Source of the DNA: Zhengitettix transpicula
Lineage: Eukaryota > Arthropoda > Insecta > Orthoptera > Tetrigidae
DNA length: 64,000 nucleotides
Direction of reading: 5' to 3'
Assembly (NCBI GenBank): GCA_037074705.1
Contig: CM073590.1
Coordinates: 180,861,246 to 180,925,245, forward strand
Shown here in pieces: positions 48,714 through 58,160 of the stretch. The notes under the pieces are model-generated. The model had not been told where the DNA came from. It worked only from the letters and a program-made list of their open reading frames with translations, and made no database searches. The position numbers and the translations under genes were made by a program. Numbering within the stretch: position 1 is the first letter of the stretch; every line of letters starts with the position of its first letter.

Positions 48714-48721
48714 GTCAAGAA

Positions 48722-51093
48722 AACTGGACTGAGTATTATTTTCCATTGTTGAACTTGAAGCAATATCCTTCAAAGAAAGGTAAAAGAGAGTGGTCCATGA
48801 TTAAGGAGCACTAACCTGATCCAGGTTAATTATTCAATAGAGTAGGAAGTAGCCCAAAAATTAGATGACACACTCTGGGTGTTTGTCAGAAAAATTTAGT
48901 GTTATTATACTGAACAAAAATTTTAATCAATTGAAAACCAATGTAAAAGTCCTCAAAAAATGGAAATTTATTGCATTAACCAAAATAAAAAGTGTGTTCT
49001 GCTATAAAGCCATCATCTACAACTTGAAAAAACAAACAAAACATATATAGTAGGGATATTTATACATAAACACTATAATTAATATGACAGACAAGATGTA
49101 CCAACATAATTTTAGCAGAATTAATTTAAACTGTCACATTAATCTACAGCTGTGTATAAAAATGAAAACCTATAGTCAAGCTGACTGTATAATGTTTACA
49201 ACAAATTTTACACAATTTTGTGATGCCCTCTACGCTGCTACAAAAGCATAGCTCTGCTCAACTACCACCAAAATGGCTCTCTATTTAAGTGCAATACTAT
49301 AATGGACATATTAGAGAATGACCGTTTTCCTGGTGAATCTGTTGTATATAAAATTCTCGAGTCTCAACAGAGACCCAAGAATTTTATCTACAATGGGTAT
49401 GATATTAATAATATTGTTCAAAATAATGGTTTCAATGTTAACGATTGATCAAAACGGTTTCATTTGGATAATCAATTTACTCACAATAGATCAGACAGTT
49501 CTTTTCCCCTCTACAATTTCTATGTATGAAGCATCATAACAAACATTTACACACTTCCAACTCATTCATGCACTGGGTTAAATGGGTATACTGATATATA
49601 TATATATCACCCAAGTAGGTGTCATCACCTTAATAAAATTCAACTTAAATAACTTTTTACATCATAATTACCAGAAAGTACACAGCGGTACTGGTTTCAG
49701 AAAGTGAATTGTGTTTTTAATTGAGTATATTTAAATGAAAAGGTTTATATACTTTAAGTGGTGTACTCGAAGCCAGCCACTAAATACCAATCTATGAAGT
49801 CTGATTCACAGATCTTTATGGTTCTGATGTGCTGGTGAATATTTCTGAATAGAGCAGTATGTATAAGCAAATTTCAGCAAGTGTTTGCACAGGATCAAGA
49901 AGGAAAGGATTCATACATAGATTCTGTTGTAATACCTTACTCATTTATATGAAGATACGGGTTTTAAAGGAATTGATAATATATTTTTATACATTTAATT
50001 ATAGTAAATTAATACCCTTTTACTCAATTAATAAAACAAGTGATTTTGAAACAATCTTAGGGTTGATAAATTATAATTTCGCTTTAAAGGAGATCCAAGA
50101 GACTAGTCTCTCCCAGGGGTCACAGGCAAGTTGTGTGAAACAAAATGTGGCCCTCACAAAAAAACGTTATGATGCTTGATTCACAAATACGAATTTATCT
50201 CTTACCCCGGCTTGGAGAATATGGCCCCGGTGATGGCCCATAGTTGTTGCGGGCAAAGTTCAACCCTCCAGCTGCTGGCACGTGACTCGCTGGATGAGTC
50301 ACAAATTCCTAAATCCTCTCTTTTCATTCTCTCTAGTCCATGAGCCTCTTTTTGCACCACTCCTCAACTTTCTCACTCGTCCAAACACCTTGTCACAGCA
50401 TTCTCTCACTTTTTCTCAATTTTGGACGGGGGTCTTATCCCTCCCCCAGCATCCGGGTCATGTGACCTTATCGGCAACTGACGTTACTCAGACATTCCCA
50501 AAATAGTCAAAATAACTGTCTCCAAGACCACGGAAATTCCCAGTCATACTTATTAAGCCCCCCTACGACAGGCAAAACACTACAGTGTAAAATAATCCTA
50601 ATAATACCTATGTCAAAGTTTAGTGGAACATCAAGAGTTAAGTATTAGTTATTGAACGATTCACAAAACTGTAAACAATTTAATTTGTTTCAATTAAAAA
50701 TAATAATGTTTTAATAATGGTAATTTTATAAATACATTATTTTCAAAGCAACAACTGATTTGAAAAGTAAAGGCCAACAAATAATTAATGGAACTATTAT
50801 TGAGTTTTGGTAGTTCACAGTGATGTTTTGGTTACTGAATGCATGAAACAATTAAAAAACGACATCTTGGACTTTTTCAATTCTTGAACTACGTATATAT
50901 TAAATAAACTCTGAAATTTGGTTTGCAGTTTTAACCATAATTTTTTTTAAAAAAAACACATCACTTTAAATCATACTTTAAATATATTTTGTACACAGAT
51001 ATTATGAACAAACTGATCGTTTACAAAGGAAAAACATTGAAATCTGAAAAACAGACAAATAAATAAAGATGACAATATCACAAAACTTTCAAA
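48722..51093. other. No gene recognised; downstream flank of PFDN4
   Basis: The 3' untranslated region of PFDN4 should begin at 51093 and run leftwards. No well-placed polyadenylation signal is obvious. A pyrimidine-rich block at 50200-50580 with GC-rich start is unassigned. Confidence 0.5.
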
Positions 51094-51246
51094 CTAGTCA
51101 TCATCCGCTTCAAGATTAATATGGTTACCAAACTTTGCATATAACTGTGTCTTCAAATCACTCATTACATTTTTTAGATCCGAACATTTCTCTTCCAAAT
51201 CTTTTAACTCTGAACACAACTTTTCTTTTGCTTCTCCAAGCATTTT
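51094..51246 (-). CDS. PFDN4: PFDN4 coding exon 4 with stop
   Basis: The 50 codons plus stop start KMLGEAKEKL after a TTTTACAG acceptor. They contain the second coiled-coil helix and the conserved C-terminal block QLYAKFGNHINLEADDD. An in-frame ATG just upstream in the intron makes the open frame look longer than the exon. Confidence 0.95.
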   Translation of the reverse strand, partial: KMLGEAKEKLCSELKDLEEKCSDLKNVMSDLKTQLYAKFGNHINLEADDD

Positions 51247-54200
51247 CTGTAAAACAAAAAAATCATTAAAATGGATTAACACTAAGCCAACTTATTATAA
51301 TATTAAAAATTATATTAATCTGATTTCATCTAATAAATAAAGCAGAGTTTTTGTTTGTATGTTCCTTACATTTTAAATAAATGTGAAAAACACCAGCCTA
51401 TCAGTCAGAAAATTTACTATCAAATTTAAAACATTAAAATTTAAGTGTTTCATCTCTTCAAATGCAGATGTCAATTAAATAAGATTTCTAAATTTTTTTA
51501 AGAAAACTGAATCTTACACACAATTTTTAATATAATTATGTAAAATATAATATATTAAGATTTACTTACAATTTATTACATGAAAATTTAGATCTACATA
51601 AATTTCTAAAGTGTGTTTTTAGATAATAAGTTTAATTGAAATTTACACACGAGGAGGTGCCAATTACGGATGAAACATTCTTTGTTAAATTATAATGTAT
51701 TTAATTTGATAATAAATTTTCTGACTAGTACGCTATTATTTTTCACATTTATTCAATTATTATTTAACAAAACACACTCATAATTTTTACCAAGAAGTGG
51801 ATTTAATGTTTTCCTAACTCTTCAAGAAAAGCTATTAAAAAGCAACTATTTTTACCTCAGTATTTTCTGCATCTTGACTCACAAAAACTTCTCCCATGAA
51901 ATACGGAATCATTTCATCAGGTGACATTACAGCCAATTCGTCACATGCCTCTTCCAGATTTTTTACATCATTCTGAAATTAATTGCACTTTTATCACATA
52001 ACATCTGATAATTATGGAAATATTACACAAATCTCATAATTACCCCAAGATTTAAACTCAAACTTACTTGCCTTAGCAAGTATAATAATGAATGGAAATG
52101 ACCGACGAAAATACATATAATTTTGCCTTAAATAAAACTACAACTTTATGTAAGAGAAAAATGAAAAAAAATTACATCTGATTGAAAGTAATGACTGACT
52201 ACAAAAGATAGCCAATTTACAATTGAATTGTCTGAATTGGCTATCTTTTGTATTCTTTATGTAAGAGAAGTTAAATAAAAACTGAAATTATTATTTAACT
52301 TCACAATTTGACACTAAGTGGCAATATTTAATTAGGCTTAACATGGTGAAATATTTCTGTATTTTTAATAATATTGCCCCATGGTACAGTCAAAAGAAAG
52401 AAAAAGTTATAATATATATATACATATTTCCAATAATCATCACGCGTTTGTGAACAATAGCGGTATTCAAGGATGATGTGGCATTGTCAGAATTATTTAT
52501 ATGGACTGATTTACCGAGAAATAATTAGTCTTACCTGAAATTGAGGGCCGGTGTCGCGATTTCTGGCTGCCACTGCAAAAATTTACAAGTTTTTCGAGTC
52601 GCGCGCCGAACGTACTTCAACTGGTACCAAAAACACTGCCTGTCGTTCGTTCATAAGCTCCAAAGACCCACTGGCCTTGAACAAATTTCCCTCTGTTATT
52701 TTTCCGCTTTCCGAATTGCGACTCATCAATTTCTACGATCATATTTTCACCTCCTAATATGTCTGATGTTTCCAAGAAGTGATGAGCTACAACCTCCCTG
52801 CAAAATGACGACCAATCGACGCAAGTAGAATAATTCACTCCTAATTGATTGCGGATCACAGTCAGCGGTGCATTGTCCACCCACAGATTAACAAACTCCA
52901 ATATGTCAAACATTGTCAAGTGTGATCTTTCAAAAAAGGTCCCTGTTCTAATGGACACTTGATTGCCACATATTTTTCTCTTTTGTTTACGGAGTGATAC
53001 TTTATTACTACAAAACCACATAATCCCATTAACGAACTTTTCGTTCTTCCCTATTTTCAAGCTTCCTCACATTTTGCACACGTATAATTCGGTTCCTCTG
53101 GTATCAAATTCCATGCTTGCACTGAATAATTAAGGGACGAAACTGGAATATTAGACCAGTATCTTACCTGTAACACTGTAAGAAAACTACTGAATGACGA
53201 GCGAATTGCCCAATTTATTTTCCTTCTGCCCACTACCCCACAGATTTTGAATTATAAGTAAAACTTATTTAAAAATCATTTGGAAGATAATAAATTATTG
53301 TCTATGTTCGGATATAAATATATTAATAAAATAATATGATATAATTAAGTAATATTTCTACAAATCCTAATTTTGAATATTTTTATACCTCGGCAATAGT
53401 TACAGACATTGCCCACAGATGTCGTTACTCGTTCAGGCACTTGCAACCCTCCTCTCACATAGTGACTTGTCGCAGTGTCGTCACACCTGCTAATGCTTAA
53501 TTAGTTGTATCTCCTAAAGTATACATTGTAGGAATAAAATTTATGGAGCAATTCTCCTTGTGAATGGTCGAAGATTGCTTTACGATGGAACACATTGGAA
53601 TCGTAGCAATTTAAAATCATTTTTACATACGAATTTAAGTATTTCTCAAAATCTATACGTTTCAGAAAAAAAGTAATTAATAATTCATCATGTAAATTGC
53701 TTAACGATGGTCGAAATTAGAATCACAGCCATTTAGTTTAGTAATTACGTACAATTTTTTATATATCTCGGAAACTATACATTTCCGCAAAAAAAATTAT
53801 TTAATTATTAAATTAGTAAATGATCAAAGAATGCGCAACGATGGGAGCCATTAATTAAAAAACTTTTGACGTGATTTTTAAGAAAAAATTACAAGTAACC
53901 TACATGTTTAGAAATATATGGTAAAATAACGCGATTTTCAAGTGCGAAATAGATTATATCCACTTATCTTCCTATCGTATTTATCCCACTTTATAAACCC
54001 ACATACTTACGAACGCCAATATACGTATACAGAACATTGATAATTATCAATTCTCCAAAAATAAGGGTGCGTTTTAATTGTATTATAATGCACCAATTAA
54101 AAAAATAATTGATTTTCACGTCAATTCGTGAAGAATACGATAATTGCAAAAAAAAAATTGCTGATGGCGAAGTTGAAAAATACTTGGAACCACCCGGAAC

Positions 54201-57200
54201 CGAACCCGGGCCTCCTGCTCCGAACTTAAAACCCTTTAACAACTGAGCCACGACACAACTTACAATTAATGGTTCATATACGTATATATGTTTGACATTG
54301 TTAGAATTATTGATATGGACTGATTTACCGAGAAATAATTAGTCTTACCTGAAATCGCGACACCGGCCCTCAATTTCAGGTGACTAATTATTTCTCGGTA
54401 AATCAGTCCATATCAATAATTCTGACAATGCCACATCGTCCTTGAATACCGCTATTGTTCACAAACGCGTGATTATTATTGGAAAGCGCTCTTCGCGAAA
54501 GCCGCAGTACCCTTCGAAAGCGCTCCTCATTGGCTCCTCGAGCCTATCGGTGACGTCACACCTGCTAATTTGTAATTAAACCTATCTTCGTAAGTATATA
54601 TTTCCGCAAAAAAAAGTTATTTAAGAATTCGACTTTTATATGGTCGGAAAGTGGTTTACGATGGCTTATATTTTAATCGTTTCCATTTACATAAGTTGGA
54701 TATTAGCCACAAATTACTCGTTTTCATTCACTTTTTTATTCGCCGGTCTGAATACGGTGAATTTTGGCAAAAAAAAATTCCCCCCTCCCCCCCCATTTAC
54801 ATACACTAGATACCTCCCTTAAGAATATATTATAAAAACAGATTTAATAAATTGACAAGTGTGTTGATATTAAAATATTTTTGTATTCCTTAAACACATA
54901 TTGCATCAGCAAGGATTCTGATTGACATAATCATCTTCATCAACCAATTGACTAAGACATTAAGGGGAAATGCATAACAATATATAGAATGATAAACTGA
55001 TTATAATAAGAAAGTTTGCACCAACCCTGAAGTTCAGTCTAAAATACAGACTGGAAACCTATATTACATTGTGACATGTTGGTGAAGGGTAGATAAAAAT
55101 GAAAAATTAATTTCTGATTGAAAATTAAAATAAGAAAGACATAATCATCTTCATCAACCAATTGACTAAGACATTAAGGGGAAATGCATAACAATATATA
55201 GAATGATAAACTGATTATAATAAGAAAGTTTGCACCAACCCTGAAGTTCAGTCTAAAATACAGACTGGAAACCTATATTACATTGTGACATGTTGGTGAA
55301 GGGTAGATAAAAATGAAAAATTAATTTCTGATTGAAAATTAAAATAAGAAAGATAAAAGTTTTAATTTAACGTCTGTTTTCAATTAATAAAGCAATTGAT
55401 GACCTTATACACACTTTTTATTTATATTGCGACAACATTTTGAAACCTTTTTGTATCTTCTTCTGGTATTTTCCTACAGAGGAGATACTTTCAAATGATT
55501 AGATTTATAGTATAATTGAACAAAGTAAACAAAGGCAAGCTAAAGTACACAAATAGAAACAACAAACTACTTACCAAATCAATATAATAAACTAGCATAA
55601 CTAAACAATTAACAAGTTATTAAATTCACAAAGTTTAGTAAAAAGGTCCGAGGCACACAATTCACTTAACGCAAACAAAATTGTAGCAAGACTGAACGAT
55701 AGGCTGTATAGCAAACTACAAAGACTCACTAAAGAGATGGAGGATGAAAGTATACATTTTTTCAAAATTTTTACATAAAATATTGTTAATGGATTAGTTG
55801 AGACAAACCATACAGTATAAAAATTAACATATTTCAAAGAAACATGTTATTGTATCACTTGACGTTACATTTCTTTTGATTAATATTCCAAATTGTCTTG
55901 GGATATATAGCATAAAAGCATGGTGGGATGGCATTAAAAGTTTTGCAATATTCCTTGGATTTATATGGAAATTATTTTTAATTTAATATTATACTCAACT
56001 TTCTTCCAATTTGATAACAACACATATCAACAAATAAAAGGTTCACCTGTGGGTTCTCCATCATCACCAATTTTTTCAGAATTTGTGATGAGGGCCCTTC
56101 AAACTTTTGTTTAGACCAACTAAAAATTAAACCCATCATATGCAATACATATGTTGACAACATATTTTTGCATTGTGAACAGAAGCGAGGTCAACAACAT
56201 TACTGAAATTTTTAACACATATCACCATTACATTTTGCATTGAATTAGAGAATAACAAAATAATTAGCTTTTTGGACATGTGTGTCACTAACAATAAAAA
56301 TACTTTTCAAACAAAATTGGTACCAGAAACCAAACTACTCATGTCGTATTTTAAACTATTTTTATAACCATGCTATACACACAAAAAAACCATGATATAC
56401 AACTTCATAGATAGGGCAATATTGTTATCGAATCCCAAATTTCCACAAAAAATAGCATCAAAATAGTTAAAAATCTATAAATTCTAATGTGTATCCTTTG
56501 AACTTCATCAATAAACACATCTCCATAACAATTAATAAACCCAATCATAATAATAACAACATAATTGACAATTTAAAATATTTGGATAGGGAAAAACAGA
56601 TTGTGGTATTATCTTAAAATGGGTAACGTGAAATTATGGGTACACAGGTACAATTCATGTATGAAAGTAGAAGTGTGTTTGAAAAGAATTGGAATATAAC
56701 TTGACAAATGTTCTAGTTATGTGTCAGTTTTTATCACATGTCGAATAAAATCCTATCAAAGGAAATAATTACATCTGACTTTATGGAAATGATATCTGCT
56801 GAACTTCATTATAATCAGGTGTGTTCATAAGTCATTCAAACATGAATTTTCCTAATCTTTCTAACAGAAATAAATCTACTGCATATAAACAAAACAAACT
56901 CAAATTTTATTACTACATTCGTAAAGCTAAATAATATCCTTCTAGTTTCTATTTGTTGTCGACGAAATTTCCTCAACATTCTAAACATATTCATGGGGAT
57001 GATGAACATACTTGTTTAGTTTTTAATTCCTCTTTATAATCTTCCAGCTTTGCATTGTGCCTCGCAAATTCATTTATTTTTTGCTGATCTTCGTACGTTA
57101 TATGGATGTCTGAGTCCTAAAACAAAAGCATATATTAGATATTATTTAGCGATATTGAATTTGAGAAAATACGGCAAACTGTAAACAATTTGTATCCATG

Positions 57201-57237
57201 ATAAACTTACCGCCTGCAATCCTGGAGAACTTGCCAT
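51094..57237 (-). CDS. PFDN4: Prefoldin subunit 4 (complete, four coding exons)
   Basis: Prefoldin is a six-subunit cytosolic co-chaperone that hands unfolded actin and tubulin to the CCT chaperonin; subunit 4 is a beta-type subunit with two coiled-coil arms joined by a beta hairpin. Joining the minus-strand exons 57237-57211, 57116-57012, 51972-51856 and 51246-51094 gives 133 residues, against about 134 in human. All junctions are phase 0 with GT..AG ends. Family landmarks seen in order are ITYEDQQKINEFARHNAKL (N-terminal helix), NLEEACDELAV, MIPYFMGEVFVSQ (hairpin) and DLKTQLYAKFGNHINLEAD at the C terminus. The start is the only ATG in the short first exon, which reads MASSPGLQA. No frameshift or stop interrupts it, so it looks functional. 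The 5.0-kb second intron is full of transposon debris. The gene is divergent from NAA60. Identification is by recognised family sequence; expression is not shown. Confidence 0.95.
51375..51753. mobile_element. Foldback (MITE-like) element, family 2, copy B
   Basis: The ends AAATGTGAAAAACACCAGCC and its reverse complement near 51735-51753 flank inverted arms with TCAGTCAGAAAATTTA. The inner parts carry GATGAAACATT motifs. It lies in PFDN4 intron 3. A second copy is at 13798-14088. Confidence 0.8.
51856..51972 (-). CDS. PFDN4: PFDN4 coding exon 3
   Basis: The 39 codons run from NDVKNLEEACDEL to VSQDAENTE, with a TTTCAG acceptor and a GTAAAA donor. The exon covers the end of helix 1 and the beta hairpin (IPYFMGEVFV). 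Confidence 0.95.
52160..52262. repeat. Short foldback related to family 4
   Basis: The segment contains AAAAGATAGCCAATTTACAA followed almost at once by its reverse complement (TTGGCTATCTTTTGTA), giving a tight hairpin. The ATTACATCTGATTGAAAGTA end matches the elements at 3191 and 15770. Confidence 0.7.
52568..53150 (-). pseudogene. Merlin-type DNA transposase, broken
   Basis: The minus strand encodes a Merlin (IS1016/IS1595-like) transposase remnant. Reading 5' to 3' it shows LIPEEPNYTCAKC, then after a frame break WFCSN (the two halves of an N-terminal zinc ribbon). Next come the helical region around FFERSHLTMFDILEF, and IVEIDESQFGKRKNN with GQWVFGAYERTTGSV, which is the first catalytic Asp block of the DDE fold. 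A second frame change near 52630 lets the strand continue VFLVPVEVRSARDSKNL, after which the frame ends. The second and third catalytic residues are missing, so the enzyme is truncated and inactive. It lies in PFDN4 intron 2, inside long inverted repeats. Confidence 0.85.
54180..54258 (-). repeat. tRNA-derived SINE head or tRNA pseudogene
   Basis: On the minus strand an A-box-like TGGCTCAGTTG is followed by a T-arm CCCGG-GTTCGGTT-CCGGG with a B-box-like GGTTCGGTTCC. The acceptor ends do not pair and the anticodon arm is not clean, so it is not an intact tRNA gene. Confidence 0.55.
54294..54430. repeat. Foldback made of two arms of the Merlin terminal repeat
   Basis: Arms 54294-54355 and 54373-54430 are near-perfect reverse complements around a short loop containing CGCGACACCGGCCCTC. 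The left arm duplicates part of the outer terminal repeat seen at 52482, so the right end of the transposon carries an extra inverted partial end. Confidence 0.85.
54924..55351. repeat. Exact 214-bp tandem duplication
   Basis: The unit starting GACATAATCATCTTCATC at 54924 repeats from 55138 with no difference that I can see, ending in AAAATAAGAAAGA. Both units are in PFDN4 intron 2, about 1.9 kb upstream of exon 2 on the plus-strand map. Identity implies a very recent event or an assembly duplication. Confidence 0.9.
55980..56990 (+). pseudogene. Penelope-like element reverse transcriptase fragment
   Basis: From 56001 one frame reads FFQFDNNTYQQIKGSPVGSP then SSPIFSEFVMRALQTF, the palm motif of Penelope-like reverse transcriptases. 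In nearby frames follow a TYVDNIFLHC block (equivalent of the catalytic YVDD box, with Asn in place of the second Asp) and NNKIISFLDMCVTNNKN (the FEIE..SFLD region). Further pieces such as NIIDNLKYLDREKQIV continue to about 56950 with several stops and frame changes. It is a dead copy lying on the plus strand inside PFDN4 intron 2. Confidence 0.75.
57012..57116 (-). CDS. PFDN4: PFDN4 coding exon 2
   Basis: The 35 codons begin DSDIHITYEDQQKINEF after a TTTTGTTTTAG acceptor and end at a GTATGT donor. This is the N-terminal coiled-coil helix; the EDQQKIN motif is a hallmark of prefoldin subunit 4. Confidence 0.95.
57211..57237 (-). CDS. PFDN4: PFDN4 coding exon 1
   Basis: The nine codons read MASSPGLQA and end at a GTAAGT donor. 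The exon is poorly conserved, as is usual for the variable N terminus of this family. The assignment rests on its position just upstream of exon 2, the matching phase and the good donor. Confidence 0.8.
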
Positions 57238-58085
57238 GGTTTGTCAAAACGTTATGTTACGTTATCCACGAGGTATTTACCCTAATTTGTCAATATTACT
57301 AATGCACTCCTTTTTGTTTCCTTTTCATAACACTGCCACCCTAAACCTACCAATAGAAATTCCAAAGCTAATACAGAAAACTGCAAATCCTTATAAAATC
57401 TTAATAATTAAGTTTTGGTGGCAATACGAATTCTATTTATTTGTAAGATGTTATCAAAGAACAATAACTTGTTCCGTAAATTAAGATTAACAAATTTCGC
57501 ACTGTCTATTAAATCAGGGCCGCCAACCTCTATTTACTTTGCAATGTTTTCATTTACTGTATTATTTTTCATCCTATCCAATCGGAAATGGATAACAAAC
57601 ATAATTCGCATCGTATTTTTAAGTCATTTGTCTGCGAATATTTTGTACATATTTGCTCTGTCTTCTGAAAATAAACATGTTATAGTATGAAGAATAGTAT
57701 ATCTTACCTGTAGACCGTGATCCTTTTCAGAGGTTGGTGAAGTGATAGTGCCTTAGCAATGGCAATTGATGGTGCTGACAATATTATATCCTACTATTTT
57801 ACCATTTTCTTATTATTGTTTTCGTATACATATTAGTTGATAGCATGAATTCAAAATTTAGCTATTTTTTTCCTCTTAATTGTGTGTTGCTATTAATAGC
57901 AATAATGTAGACATAATTCTGACATTTCATGGCTGCTATTAATTGGTAAGGGAGGATTAAAGTTGTTGCTGAGTAAAATATATTACTGACAACTTACGAC
58001 TTTTCTTCCTTAGTTTTAATCACAATGCCATATTTTTATTCATATTTCAAGGTATGCTGGTTACCAACTAAATCAAAAGCCCTGT
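57238..58085. promoter_or_regulatory. Intergenic region between divergent PFDN4 and NAA60
   Basis: The two start codons face away from each other across 848 bp, so both promoters or a shared bidirectional promoter should lie here, unless NAA60 has a far 5' exon. The sequence is AT-rich. I see no clear TATA box and no island of CpG. A donor-like CTACAG|GTAAG on the minus strand near 57710 and a pyrimidine tract plus AG at 57732 on the plus strand could mark 5' UTR exons of either gene. Placement is inference from gene order. Confidence 0.5.
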
Positions 58086-58160
58086 ATGACTAAACCAGTA
58101 CCACTCTGCAGTCTTGCTAATCTTCAACTGAGGTTCCTGTGCCCAACTGATCTGGATGAG
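58086..58160 (+). CDS. NAA60: NAA60 coding exon 1
   Basis: The 25 codons from the start ATG end in CPTDLDE before a perfect GTGAGT donor. The exon probably begins upstream in 5' UTR, perhaps at the TTTCAAG acceptor near 58050; that boundary is inference. Confidence 0.85.

Larger units (their letters stand above)
52427..54485. mobile_element. Merlin transposon remnant bounded by ~130-bp inverted repeats
   Basis: The block TTTCCAATAATCATCACGCG at 52427 and following, through the ACCTGAAATTGAGGGCCGG segment to about 52560, returns as its reverse complement at about 54357-54485 with few differences. Between them lie the transposase remnant, AT-rich filler and a tRNA-like SINE head. A third partial copy of the repeat at 54294-54355 makes a local hairpin with the right end. 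The element sits in the PFDN4 second intron. The outer edges are set by where the two arms stop matching; an obvious target duplication was not seen. Confidence 0.7.

Noticed and set aside
54180..54258. Functional tRNA gene
   Set aside because: The T-arm is good but the acceptor and anticodon arms are not formed.
57236..57690. Two plus-strand frames of 82 and 91 codons between PFDN4 and NAA60
   Set aside because: Hydrophobic AT-rich composition without motifs, overlapping each other in the promoter interval; likely chance.
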